Positions 43,835 through 54,860 of a stretch of 64,000 nt of DNA are shown piece after piece. Made by a program: the position numbers and the translations under genes. Position 1 is the stretch's first letter; each line of letters starts with the position of its first letter. The stretch covers positions 62,001 to 126,000 of the forward strand of contig CALYLW010001003.1 in NCBI GenBank assembly GCA_944989445.1, given 5' to 3'. This DNA is from Ampullaceana balthica. Taxonomy: Eukaryota > Mollusca > Gastropoda > Lymnaeidae. A model generated the notes under the pieces. It was not told the DNA's origin and did no database searches. It saw nothing but the letters and a program-made list of their open reading frames with translations.

Positions 43835-45415
43835 CTATGGGGTGTCACCATAATGCAACCAATTTTCAGGCTCAATCTTCATGGCGCCACCAATCAGCTG
43901 GCTTATGCTCATGGCAGAAGACGGTTTGGTCTCATTGCCATTTTCCACTCCTTGTCTTGTTTCTAGATGTGACATATCTACCATGTTATCATCTGTTGTC
44001 GAGTGCACCCTCTCCTGTAATGTGGTTGATGACATAGTCTCCATTGATATTGAGCCATTCTGAGCCTGGCCAAAAATATCTGGCCGGAAGACAAGATTTC
44101 CTTCTCTTAGTTCTGTTACCCAACCAGGTAGAATGTCTTCCTTCCCTTGGGACATGAGCATGTTGTTGTTGATGTGAAAAAGTGAGGCAATGTCATTGGC
44201 CTGGTGGAGGTCTGATGGCAGCTCTTGATTGGAAGCAGCACCTTTAGAGTTGTCTGTCCTTGATGAGAAGCTGGGTAGAGTAGAGGAGGAGGAGGTTGAT
44301 TTCCTCAAGCTTTGTGTATACTCCATGGTGGCCTGAGCCAGCTGTGAGAGAATGAGCTCATTGGAAGGCTGTGAAGTGTATAAAAATTGATCAGAAGAAT
44401 ATGGAACCTGAGATGATGAAGAACTTGCATCCGTGAAGCCAATTGAAACTGTCGAGCTGTTTGGTTGGTATGTCAGACCACCACTGGTGTCAGATGAAGG
44501 GGAGGAGTAATCCTGCTGGTGTGGGTTGGATAAAAAATGTGGTGACTGTAGAGGATCAGAGCTGGCTGCTTCTGATGGGCTCTGGTTCAGAGTGGGGGAT
44601 GAGTTTGCAAACTGTGAGGTTGGCTTCACCACTACCTCCAGTGTATTCATAGCATAACTTTCTCCTTCTGATGAGCTCGTCAACATTGGATACAGCTGCC
44701 CAAGTTGATGCTGTTCCTTGTGCTGCCCAAGTTGATGCTGTTCCTTGTGCTGCCCAAGTTGATGCTGTTCCTTGTGCTGCCCAAGTTGATGCTGTTTCCT
44801 TGTGCTGCCCAAGTTGATGCTGTTCCTTGTGCTGCCCAAGTTGATGCTGTTCCTTGTGCTGCCCAAGTTGATGCTGTTCCTTGTACTGCCCAAGTTGATG
44901 CTGTTCCTTGGAAGTCCAATTACTCTGATAAAGCTGATGCTCTTTTCTACTTTTTACATTGCTGAAAGCCAAAGGGCTTAAACCATTGTTAGAGTGAGAT
45001 CCACTTGAATGGGGTCTCGATGGAGGATGTCTGGTATCCATCCCAAATTTATGTGCCAGTGAACCCTCACCACTAGGCCCTGGGAAACTAGAAGTAGGTA
45101 ATGGTGCCAACATGTTTACTTTAGAACCTGTAAAATGTATATGAGTACCGCGGCCACTATCTCTACTGGAGTTTGGATAGGCTGGGGGCAAAAGTGTGTG
45201 GGAGCTTGCTGCTGCTCTCAAATTAAGTTGGGGGTTGCCAAGGTCAAGGCTAGTACTAAGGGTTGCTGAGGTCACAGTTTCTGACCTCCCCCCATAGGTG
45301 GGGTGGGGAGGAGGTGGTATGCAGCTGTATAGTGGGGGAGGTTGTGGTTTGGGGGTGGGTTCAAGCAGCAAGTCACGGAGGCAGTCCAAGGCATATGGGG
45401 ACATCTGTTTCTCAC
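43835..45415 (-). CDS. RAR-like receptor, terminal exon: unusual AF-2 region and ~525-residue C-terminal extension
   Basis: The acceptor ttgtag at 45421-45416 joins the previous exon in phase (KG completed by GT). The exon opens EKQMSPYALDCLRDLLLEPT and lacks the RAR sequence normally found here (AERVITLKMEIPG and the LIQEML helix 12). CLRDLL is the only candidate for the AF-2 consensus, with Asp for Glu. A Pro/Ser-rich region, eight 27-bp repeat units (KEQHQLGQH) at 44697-44912 and a Ser/Thr/Gln-rich tail follow. The tail includes DILPGWVTELREGNLVFRPD and MKIEPENW, a possible sumoylation site, and ends GDTP-TAG. One repeat unit has an extra T (44795-44797), which breaks the frame. RAR F domains are usually tens of residues long, so this tail is exceptional. 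Function is unknown. Confidence 0.75.
44697..44912 (-). repeat. Coding 27-bp minisatellite (8 units) with a one-base indel
   Basis: The unit on the coding strand is aaggaacagcatcaacttgg followed by gcagcac, giving KEQHQLGQH. The fourth unit counted from the left is 28 bases because of an extra T at 44795-44797 (TTT instead of TT). All three frames of a 27-bp unit stay open, so the frame shift makes STWAAQGTA repeats instead of an immediate stop. Confidence 0.95.
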
Positions 45416-46200
45416 CTACAAGCAACAAAATAACAAAAAGGGCAAAAAATAAAAGCCAAGCCAAGCAAGAAGCATTAAACAAAAATAAAGAAACAAAAAA
45501 AATCTTACAGAAACAAAAAAACAAGAAAACACCAAAAAAATAAATATTGAATATAATAGAAGAATATTATTTATTATTTTAAGCCCAAAAATTATATATA
45601 TTGGGGTACGACAAATATTTCTTAAATCTTGTTTGTTTGTTTTTCCTTTTTCTTTTCCTCTGGTTAATTTTTTATGTGAAATAAAGCTCAGCAAATGTGT
45701 TAAATTTAAATATTGAAGCTAAATTTTTAATTTATTTTCAAAATACGATTTTCAAATAATTGTTTAATGTAAAGTACATTTTCTGAATTAAACCATTGGA
45801 TGTGCTTGATGCAAATAAACAACAAAAAATTAAGTGGGATTATCTAACTAATATATAAAATGTGTAAGTAATGGAATGCTTACAAACAAATGTAACAATT
45901 AAGCAAGCCTTAGCTTAGCATACAAATTCACTTGCTGCCTTAGTTGGAATTGAGGTGGTAGAGTGGAAATTTTTGTTCAGATAATTCTTATAATTTTGAG
46001 AAATCTTATGAACTACTGCTCTGCCTAATCAAGCATTCACTAAACATATTGCTGAAATTGCTCAGGGTGGAATAAAGTCAAAAGTCTTTGAATTAATTTT
46101 CACTATGACTTTTTAATATGCCATTGCTGTTTTGACTTTGTATGATTTTAAAAGATTATCTACATTTAAAAATCATTTTAAAAAGCAGCTTTGGAAAATA
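45416..46200. other. Receptor intron, left part
   Basis: AT-rich intronic DNA with a poly-A-rich patch at 45420-45545. I searched the minus strand for a conventional RAR helix-12 exon and saw none. Confidence 0.5.
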
Positions 46201-46229
46201 CTACTTAAGAATGATTTAGTTGTTAATTT

Positions 46230-47476
46230 GTTGGGATCAAGAAATATGATAGGTAAAGACTATTTGTTATTTGCAAGGTTATTAACAGAACTAAGCAATG
46301 AACTGTCCCCAATCCTTGTAGTTCTTTTTCAAGCCTCTCTAAACCAGGGTAAAGTGCCTAAGGATTGGAAATTAGCTACCATAACTCCACTCTTTAAGAA
46401 AGGTGATAAATAAGACCCTGGTAATTACAGACCTGTATATCTTACCAGTATCACATGTAAATTACTAGAACACATAATGTATAGTAGAGTAGCTAACCAG
46501 CTAGACAAATATAATGCTCTATTCCCACATCAACACGGCTTTAGAAAAAACAGATTATGTGAAACACAATTAATAGGTTTAAAAGATGAACTATCAAAAT
46601 TCTTAGACAATAATAATCAAATAGACACAATATTACTAGACTTCTCTTAAGCACAAAGTTCACCACCTGAGTTTACTTAAAAACTTAACTACTTTGAAAT
46701 CTCAGGTCCCTTACATCACTGGATCCAAGACTTCCTTTTGGGTAGGGAGAAAACTAATAATTAATGGATCTAAATCTGTACCAATAAAGGTTAACTCAGG
46801 AGTTCCACAAGGAACTGTGCTAGGTCCCTTACTCTTTTTAATATATATAAATGATTTACCCAACAACATCTCAACAGGAACAAAAGTTAGGTTATTTGCT
46901 GATGATTGTATAATCTATAGAACAATTAAATCAGAACGAGATAGGAACATTTTAAAAAAAGACTTAGATGAATTGATAAAATGTGAAACTAACTGGAGTT
47001 TGTCTTTCCACCCAGAAAAGTGTCAACTGTTAAGAGTAAGAAAGAAAAAGAAACAAATAAATTCAAAATATTTCAATAATGAAAAAGAACTGACCCAAAC
47101 TAAAGATGCAAAATACTTAGGAGTCATAATAAATGAGAAACTACAACTGAATCCCCATGTCTATGAAGTTATTAAAAAATCAAACAAAAACTAAGGCTTA
47201 TAAAACGAATATTTTACAAATGTAACAGAGATATAAAACTAAAATGCTACCTCACTTTGGTGAGACCTGTACTAGAATATGCATCTTCTTTATGGGACCC
47301 ATCCACAAATAAAACATTGATAAACTAGAACAAATTCCAAAAAGAGCTGCCAGATTCATTACTGGAGAATATTCGAAACTGACAAGAATAACACCATTAG
47401 TTAAATCATTAAGCCTTGCAACACTAGAGGATAGAAGAATCAAGAGTAAAGTAGTAATCATACATAAAGCAATTAA
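46230..47476 (+). pseudogene. LINE RT fragment (CR1/jockey-like), in receptor intron
   Basis: Frames give LLTELSNELSPILVVLFQAS, KVPKDWKLATITPLFKKGDK, NYRPVYLTSITCKLLEHIM, HQHGFRKNRLCETQL, GVPQGTVLGPLLFLIYINDL, KVRLFADDCIIYR, FHPEKCQLLRV and DAKYLGVIINEK. These are RT motifs 1, 2, B, C (FADD), D and E. Stops at about 46411 and 46648, the absence of the motif A core and later frame changes show decay. It is interrupted at 47476 by a piggyBac element at a TTAA. A second copy, opposite orientation, is at 50.3-51.05 kb. Confidence 0.85.
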
Positions 47477-48845
47477 CCCTACCAGGTCGAGTTACCGAAT
47501 TTTAGGTAATAGATTTAATTACTATATAACGAGTTACCGAATTCTAGGTTTTTGGGATATCCCTTGAAGAAGTACTAAAAATAACAGCCAAGCATCGTTA
47601 AATCTCACATTTGCTGCAAGATTAGTATTTACAAATGGTTTTTTCCTTGAATAAAGCAGTGAGTTAGTGATTACGTTGATTTTTAGAGTCCTTGAAGAAG
47701 TTGGACAAGGTTGCGAGAGGTGAAAGTCGCTATCGATGTCAGGGCAGCATAATCTGTATGTTATGGCAGTATGGGAGACCAATTACATTCATCTCAAACT
47801 TTTATGACCCAAAACAAATAGGAGTAGCAAACAGAAGAAACAAAGATGGAACACTTGATGAACTTCCGATGCCTCTGCTCGTCAAGGACTATAATCGCCA
47901 CATGGGCAGTTGTGACAAAAATGATCAAATGACGCACCCCCATCGCTCATGCCGTCATTACCGGTGGCCCTGTGCCCTTTTTTCAAATTCTTTATGTGGG
48001 CCTGCTACACTTCATTTATTATCTATGTGTCTAAACTAGACGCAGCTGACAAAAAGCCCATGTTTTACACTAGATATATCCAGAAACTCTGCATTGACCT
48101 GATTGGCAATTACTGCTCAGCAGCCATTCGCCGAGGACAAATGGAACCATGCCCCCAACGCCACACACCAGGCAACCATTGGCCTGAAATTCCAGAAGCG
48201 ACTGCTTCCAAACATGTCTGCACTGTCTGCTTGAAAAAACACCTTCAATACAACAGAGCACACCCTAGTGTAGCATACAAGGACAACCCAAACAAGAAGT
48301 TCAAGAGCAACGACAGGTGCTCTATGTGCAAAAAGTACCTCTGTGTAAATCATGGCTCATCCTTCTGGGAAGGCTATCACTCCAATGCGGAATACTGGCG
48401 TTAGATGGAAGCACTGTTCAACTATTTAAACAATTATTATCTACTAAAATAAAATTTAAATATTTTTTTTTAAGTTATTGCTACGCGGTAATTCTTAACT
48501 GCTGCGCGGTATTGGTCGAAAACCTTCGCGGCCACGTGGTTTCAGAGGAAACATAGGAGCAAAGTTGCACAGCATCCATTTTTAAATAATGTTTTTTAAT
48601 AAATGTGATGTGCGGTAATTATAAACTATCGGTTAGATATATGAGTGGCCGCGTAGCCTCGCAGCCACTCAGCTTAAATGAACATTGAAATAGGCCTATT
48701 TCCTGCTGAATCCTAAAGTTTGAGCTCATTCTGACTACTGGTTTTCATGATACTAGCAATTTCATAACCCATGTACACTTATTTTTTTTGCTGGGGAGGC
48801 CAGGTATAGGGGCAAATTAGCTGGGGGAGCTCGGACCTGGTAGGG
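47477..48845 (+). mobile_element. piggyBac-type element, copy 1 (internally deleted)
   Basis: It is flanked by TTAA (47473-47476 and 48846-48849) with terminal inverted repeats CCCTACCAGGTCGAG / CTCGGACCTGGTAGGG. It shares about 200 bases of 5' sequence with copy 2 (gagttaccgaattctaggtt, ttccttgaataaagcagtga). Length is 1369 bp. The 5' coding part and the catalytic core are missing. Confidence 0.9.
47692..48404 (+). pseudogene. piggyBac transposase C-terminal remnant (copy 1)
   Basis: The frames at 47692-48039 and 47949-48404 together read CQGSIICMLWQYGRPITFIS, FYDPKQIGVANRRNKDGTLD, KDYNRHMGSCDKNDQMT, LCIDLIGNYCSAAIRRGQME, and a Cys-rich tail (CTVCLKKHLQYNRAHP, RCSMCKKYLCVNHG). This matches the piggyBac YNxxMGGVDxxDQ block and C-terminal cysteine-rich DNA-binding domain. 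The GVD Asp is Cys-Asp here (GSCDK), a frameshift lies near 47980, and the first catalytic Asp residues are absent. Inactive. Confidence 0.85.
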
Positions 48846-49736
48846 TTAATAGATAGCTTCTGCAGTTATTTTACTGGGAAAATAGTAGTTTAAAAACAAA
48901 ATTAGGCCATCTAAAGTGGTATCATTTAATGTCATATAATTAAAGATTAGTTCAATATTAATGTTTGATTTTGACAGAGAGATAATGATAATATTTTGTG
49001 TTGAAGGTAGGAGGAAGATGGGAAGATAATTGTGTAGTTCCTAAAACTAATAGTCAAGATATTTCAATACATTATCAAGGTATGAATCTATATTTCCTCT
49101 ACATGTCTAAATGATCAAGCAGTCCTTTAAAATGAAGATTATATATCAGAAACAAAATTTTATGTACATGCTTTGTTTAAATGCATCACACCTAACAAAA
49201 ATTTACCATTTGGAATATTGAATAATACCTGAGTCATACTTCTTCAAAACCTAAGTGTATTCTAGTGTGTGGAGGTATTTTGTTTTACAATTTGCTTGAC
49301 ATAAACCAAATAACATGTTAAAAATTAATTTCTGTTTATGAAAATTTTGCATTAGCATAATTTATTTTTTAACACAGTTAAGAAAACTTTAGTTAAATAT
49401 AATGTTTAATGCTTACTAATATATTTTTAATAATTTGACTTATATAAAAATTTAGTTGTTTTTCAAAGTAGCTTTTTAAAATATAATATACAGTAGATTT
49501 TAAGAAAAATCAGAATCATAAGTTTTCTTTGCTGTTCCAAGCTCTCAAAGGTTTAAAAGAGGAAAAAGATTTCAATGGCAAAAAATGTGTTGTGTGTGAT
49601 TTAGGGGTGGGGGTGTTTAACAGAGTAAATGAAGCAGGCAATTTTACAAAAAATAAATAAAAGCTAATTGATAAGCATGATAAAAGTGCAAGCCAAATAA
49701 ACAAGTGGGGACAAATAGAGTACATTATTTGTTTAC

Positions 49737-49895
49737 CTTTGACACTGATACTCCGTAAATCTGTGAGCTTCAAAAGCACTTTAGCAAAAGTATGTTTTTG
49801 ATCAGGCCGCCGTGACCTGATGTAATGTTTTAGAGCCTCCAGCAATGGTTCTTGCATTTGTTCAATTTTTTCAGTATCATGTAAGCCAGACCGAT
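49737..49895 (-). CDS. RAR-like receptor, LBD exon (helices 10-11)
   Basis: The acceptor ttcattag precedes AT that completes the Asp of GDR; the donor is GTAAAC. It reads RSGLHDTEKIEQMQEPLLEA, LKHYIRSRRPDQKHTFAK, VLLKLTDLRSISVKG. It aligns with RAR helices 9-11 (QEPLLEAL, RRRPxQ, LxKLTDLRxISxKG). In RARs the next residues lead into helix 12; here a different terminal exon follows. Two opposed LINE fragments flank this exon. Confidence 0.92.
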
Positions 49896-50290
49896 CTAAT
49901 GAAATAAAAGCATCACTGACATTTACATTTTATACAAGTTAGTAACTGGATCTTTGAAATATTACCCTTAAAGTTAGATTAAAACTTGAAATGAAAGGTG
50001 CTGCAGACCAAAAAATTGTTATCTTCAAAGAGGTAACAATATTGTGAAGTAAAATTGTCAAAATATTAAACAATGCAAAAATATGTAGTTTATTAGTAGA
50101 AAATTTAATTTAAAACTGTCAAAATTCTCGCTCATACTGTATTTTGAGAACAAACTTAAATATATCATTAAAGAACATATAAATATTTTAAGTTACAAAG
50201 TGTTATTATTTTCTTTTATATCTTATCTGTTTACAGACGCTCCTTCTATACAGAAGATTATTGCGTCCTACGCTTATCTATGGTTTGTGT

Positions 50291-51058
50291 TTAGTCCTGC
50301 ATTTTTATTAGAGATTTAAATGTTGATAAAGTGTTGGTTTTCCTGGATTCTTCAGGCAACCCATTCCACGCCCGAATTCCGGATGGGAAGAAGGAAAACT
50401 TGTATGTGTTTGTTCTTGCATACGGAATAAGAAAGGTGTTTTTATCCTTATGTCTATCTGAGGGTTGTATTAAGTTATCTTTGTGTTGTATTTCTAAATT
50501 AGAATTAATTGCTTTATGTATGATTACTACTTTGCTCTTGGTTCTTCTATCCTCTAGTGTTTCAAGGTTTAATGATTTAACTAATGGTGTTACTCTTGTC
50601 AGTTTCGAATATTCTCCAGTAATGAATCTGGCAGCTCTTTTTTGAATTTGTTCTAGTTTATCAATGTTTTCTTTGGTGGATGGGTCCCATACAGAAGATG
50701 CATATTCTAGTGCAGGTCTCACCAAAGTGAGGTAGCATTTTAGTTTTATATCTCTATTACATTTGTTAAAGTTCCTTTTTATAAAGCCTAAGGTTTTGTT
50801 TGATTTTTTAATAACTTCATTGACATGGGGATTCCATGATAGTTTCTCATTTATTAAGACTCCTAAGTATTTTGCATCTTTAGTTTGGGTCAGTTCTTTT
50901 CCATGAATGTAATATTTTGAATTTATTTGTTTCTTTTTCTTTGTTACTCTTAACAGTTGACACTTTTCTGGATGGAAAGACATACTCCAGTTAGTTTCCA
51001 ATTTTATCAATTCATCTACTGTGCTTCTTACAAAAAATACAAAAGAAAGTGTGTACAT
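50291..51058 (-). pseudogene. LINE 3' fragment (same family as 46.2-47.5 kb), in receptor intron
   Basis: From about 51045 the frame reads DELIKLETNWSMSFHPEKCQ, LLRVTKKKKQINSKYYIHG, AKYLGVLINEKLSWNPHV, LVRPALEYASSVWDPSTK and RAARFITGEYSKLTRVTPLV, ending IRAWNGLPEE and TLSTFKSLI. This is the RT thumb and C-terminal region of CR1/jockey-like LINEs. The frame is open for about 250 codons, but everything upstream is missing. It is inserted in the sense orientation of the receptor gene. Confidence 0.88.
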
Positions 51059-51218
51059 ATTTTTTTTAAAAATTTAAAAAAACTACATTCATGTATGCAA
51101 AGAAACACATCCCATTCATGATTTATTTTAAATTATTAACTAACTTCCCCTAAAAATTGATCAAAAGAAAACTAATGCTTTTTCCCATTTACAGTGACAG
51201 CACCTCTTTATGACTCAC

Positions 51219-51423
51219 CCCCGCTTATCAAACATATTGAGGATAGCATGGCATATTCTGTCTCATCACAGTTCATACGTTTCAGTGAGGCAGCAAATGA
51301 AAAAATGGTTGAGGTCAATGGTCCGAAGCCACCTCTTTGTAGCTGCTCACGGGTCAAAGAGAGGCCATTGGAAAATTGCATAGTGTCTGAGTCAAGCTCA
51401 TACCGAATGCTAATTCTGAGAAT
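51219..51423 (-). CDS. RAR-like receptor, LBD exon (helices 5-8)
   Basis: The acceptor tattcccag precedes ILRISIRYELDSDTMQFSNG, LSLTREQLQRGGFGPLTSTI, FSFAASLKRMNCDETEYAML and SSICLISG; the donor is GTGAGT. It aligns with RAR helices 5 to 8. The two Arg of LRIxxRY and the Ser of FSxGL, which bind the retinoid carboxylate in vertebrate RARs, are conserved. Exit phase 1. Confidence 0.93.
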
Positions 51424-51676
51424 CTGGGAATAAAACAATTTAATTATTTTTCTGTGAGTAGAATGATTGATCTATAATTTTCATTTTTATAAGCTACAAT
51501 ATTGTTTGAAATAAGAAGTGGTAATAATTGTACAATTTATTTTAAATTGAGAATCAATCTCTGGTGTTTTTACGTAAAATAAACTTGAAATGTTTAAATT
51601 TTCATTAATTATAAGTTATTATTCTCAATAATTATAGATTGATTTTAGTTTGATTTTGTCATTGGAGGAAATTTAC

Positions 51677-51856
51677 CATTATTTCCAAACAAGCTGCCTT
51701 TAAAAGAGTTATCTGATCTGAGGTAGATAATGATAGAAAACCAGGAATTTTCTTGGCAAAGTCAACTATCATGACGATGCCAGCGGATGAAAGCTCTGTT
51801 ATCTTTTCCCATAAAAAAACACCTGAAGAACCAGAATCATCTTCTGACTTGGTCTC
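51677..51856 (-). CDS. RAR-like receptor, LBD exon (helices 3-4)
   Basis: The acceptor tatattttcag and donor GTAAAT bound exactly 60 codons: ETKSEDDSGSSGVFLWEKIT, ELSSAGIVMIVDFAKKIPGF, LSLSTSDQITLLKAACLEIM. It carries the nuclear receptor signature FAKKIPGFLSLSTSDQITLL, including the helix-3 Lys used as a coactivator charge clamp. By alignment, the RAR helix-3 Lys that helps bind the ligand carboxylate (SELATKC in vertebrates) is Ala here (TELSSAG), a change that may weaken retinoid binding. Confidence 0.93.
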
Positions 51857-52274
51857 CTGAAAATATAAGAGTGGATAAAATGGTTGCATGGCAAGTCTAT
51901 GTCTGCAATAGCCTATCCTTTCATTAAACATGGACCAGTCTGGAAAAATCCTGAATTTTAAGGTATACAGAATTTTATTATCAGCTCACATAAGAGCTAA
52001 CAATTTTTTTTCAATTTCTTTCCATCTTTTTAGGGCTGCCCTAAACCAACCCTACATCATGTATTTTATTCTTATAGTTAATAAGCAGGCTGATTTATTA
52101 AAAAAGTACCCAAGATGTTTAAACAGGTTATATTATTATTGTCTTATTTATTAGATTTGGAAAATTCTGCAAGATTCTCTAAATGAAATTTGTATCAATA
52201 GTAGATGAAGCGAGGAGTAACAAACATCACAGTGGAGAGTTGAAGAAATTTGAGAACCAATTTATGTAGCTTAC

Positions 52275-52504
52275 TGAGGTAGATGATGCAATGTTTGGTG
52301 ATAAATTTCCTGTCGTTGAAGTAGTCGCTGCCGCAGAACTTGAACCCGGTAGCATTGCGCCATTTGCGCCGTCGGGTGTTGTATCACGGTGAGCATCGAG
52401 GATTTCCTGTATTAACATCTGGTCATCTTCTGTCAACTCATCCAGGCCTCCAGATGTGCTTTCAGGTTTCGGCTTTCTTTTTTTGTTCCTGTCATTTCTT
52501 ACAG
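52275..52504 (-). CDS. RAR-like receptor, hinge and LBD helix 1 exon
   Basis: The acceptor cttatgcag and donor GTAAGC bound an exon whose first two bases complete Ala. It reads AVRNDRNKKRKPKPESTSGG, LDELTEDDQMLIQEILDAHR, DTTPDGANGAMLPGSSSAAA, then a Thr/Ser-rich stretch. VRNDRNKKRK is the RAR C-terminal extension of the DNA-binding domain and nuclear localisation region. LTEDDQMLIQEILDAHR is helix 1. The Ala/Ser/Thr loop before helix 3 is low-complexity. Confidence 0.92.
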
Positions 52505-53773
52505 CTGCATAAGAAAAGAAGATAACAAAAAACTCAACAAAATTTATGTTAGTACTGAATTTAAACTGTCTTGAAAATTCAGCTTAAATTACTTTTAAAT
52601 GTTTTTGTCTCTGGCATGTCAAGTCCTTAAAAGGCTAAAATAAATGCACAGATTACTCTATTGAAAGGGCACTGCACTTATCAACAGTAGGTTAATTTAA
52701 TATATTAAATTTAAAAAAGTTCACCTTTAAAAGAATAAAATTGGTTAAAATCATCAATTAAAAACCAGGATAATTAAATCCTTTTAATGCCATAGAGATT
52801 GTGTTGTTTTCACAAATTTGGTAGGAAGAAATTTGATAGATCAAAATTTGAATGACCAATGTTTAGTCGAACACAATTTAGATCAAAAAGAAGTTAGTTT
52901 AATGAGAATTTAGATAGAACAGTAGTTTGGTCAAAATGAATTTTGGTAAAATGTTGATACTTTAAATAATTACAAGCGTTTTTAAGGATCGAAGCTGAGT
53001 GGCAGTAAGAAATGTTTTCAAATAAAAGACCAAAGCAAGTGAATGAGTTGAAAAACATTTTTTTTTCAATTTAAAATTTTGATAACAGTTCACACAAATT
53101 GGTGAGATTTAGTTTTAACCGTTTTCTATCAATTGATAGTTTTTTTTGTTTTTAAAACTAAATGTTCATTACACTTACTGCTATTACATGTGCTTCCTTC
53201 AAAAACAATAGGATACTGAAAAAGTCATGGTTTTCTTATTACAGTTACTGTACAGTACACATTACGTAGCACGGTTTGTTTATATTTATAGAAAAAATAA
53301 ACAGAAAACAAAAAATATGAAAATAAGAATTTTAGAAATTGAAGAAGCTTTTTATCATCAAAACACAATAACATTGATTTAAATTTTAAGTGTAGCCTTG
53401 TTCAGTATTATAATCAATCGCATTTAATTCTTTAAAAAATACAGGAAGTTTTTACTGGCTCAGTTGATTTTTTATATTTATTTATCTTTGGAAGTGAGTT
53501 TATCTCTAAGTTATTAATTTATATCAATATAACCATGATATCATGTCTTAACCCTACCAAGGCGACTTACCGAATATTAGGTAATTGATTTAATTACTAT
53601 ATAACGAGTTACCGAATTCTAGGTTTCTTGGGATATCACTTGAAGAAGTACTAAAAATAGCAGCCAATCGTCGTTAAATCTCACATTTTTTGCAAGATTA
53701 GTGTTTACAAATGGTTTATTCCTTGAATAAAGCAGTGAGTTAGTGATTACGTTGATTTTTGTTGAAAATAACC

Positions 53774-54100
53774 ATGAAACGATCTGCAAATGAACCTTCC
53801 ACAGGAAAAAGAGGAAGGCCTACACATTTCACACTGCAGCAATTAATGGAAGCTCTAGACGAATATGAAGTCGATGAAGCAATTTTGCTTCATCAATATG
53901 AATATTCTAGTTCTAGTGACGTTGACATTGATCGTGATCTAGATAGTTACAGGTCAAGTGATGATGATAATGATAGATCCAGAGCTAGACTAACTGTTAG
54001 GGAAGGGGGCGTGTCCATCAAACAGATTTTTGTGGTGACAATGTTCAAGATGATGGCTGGACTGCAACCTTTGTGGCTCCTACAATAGATTTGAACTTCA
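53774..54100 (+). pseudogene. piggyBac transposase N-terminal remnant (copy 2)
   Basis: A frame starting MKRSANEPSTGKRGRPTHF continues LQQLMEALDEYEVDEAILLH, SSSSDVDIDRDLDSYRSSDD, an acidic N-terminus typical of piggyBac-type transposases. It then loses homology; the DDD catalytic core is deleted. Confidence 0.6.
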
Positions 54101-54141
54101 ATGAAGATGAAAAGGGGAACAAAACATAATTTTTTTTTACA

Positions 54142-54860
54142 GTGTTCTTGAATAAGGTGTGCAAGCTTGCGAGAGGTGAAAGTTGCTATCGATGTCAAGG
54201 CAGCACAACCTGTATTGTATGGCAGGAACGGAGGCCAATTACATTCATCTCAAACTTTCATGACCCAAAACAAATAGGAGTGGCAAACAGAAGAAACAAA
54301 GATGGAACACTTGATGAAGTTCCGATGCAATAGCTCGTCCAGGACTACAATCTCCACATGGGCGGTTGTGACAAAAATGATCAAATGACACGCCTTAATC
54401 GCTCACGCCATCATTACGAATGGCCCCGTCACCTTTTCATCAAATTTTTCATGTTGGCCTGCTACAATTAATTTGTTATCTATGTGTCTAAACTAGAAGC
54501 AGCTGGCAAAAAGCCCATGTTTTACACTAGATATATCCAGAAACTCTGCATTGACCTGATTGGCAATTACCGCTCAACAGCCATTCGTCGAGGACAAATG
54601 GAACCATGCCCCCAACGCCACACACCAGGCAACCACGGGCACAAAATTCCAGAAGCAACTGCCTCCAATCATGTCTGCACTGTCTGCATGGAAAAACACC
54701 TTCAATACAACAGAGCACACCCTGGAGTAGCATACAAGGACAACCCACACAAGTAGGTCAGGACCAACTTCAGGTGCTCTATGTGCAAAAAATACCTGTG
54801 TGTAAAGCATGGCTCAACCTGCTGGGAAGACTACCACTCCAATGCGACATACTGGCGTTA
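54142..54860 (+). pseudogene. piggyBac transposase C-terminal remnant (copy 2)
   Basis: The blocks match copy 1: ARGESCYRCQGSTTCIVWQE, FHDPKQIGVANRRNKDGTLD, then after stops KLEAAGKKPMFYTRYIQKLC and CTVCMEKHLQYNRAHPGVAY. The Cys-rich end is broken by stops (for example TAG near 54753). Inactive. Confidence 0.85.

Noticed and set aside
43727..43966. 79-codon plus-strand frame across the receptor stop codon
   Set aside because: Antisense to the receptor C-terminus and without recognisable features.
44680..44965. Plus-strand and alternative-frame open frames over the 27-bp repeat
   Set aside because: The unit length is divisible by three, so every frame stays open; only the frames joined to non-repeat receptor coding sequence are meaningful.
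45420..49736. A hidden conventional RAR helix-12 exon in the last intron
   Set aside because: I looked on the minus strand for sequence coding PPLIQEML or MEIPG next to a splice acceptor and saw none by eye; a profile search would be needed for certainty.
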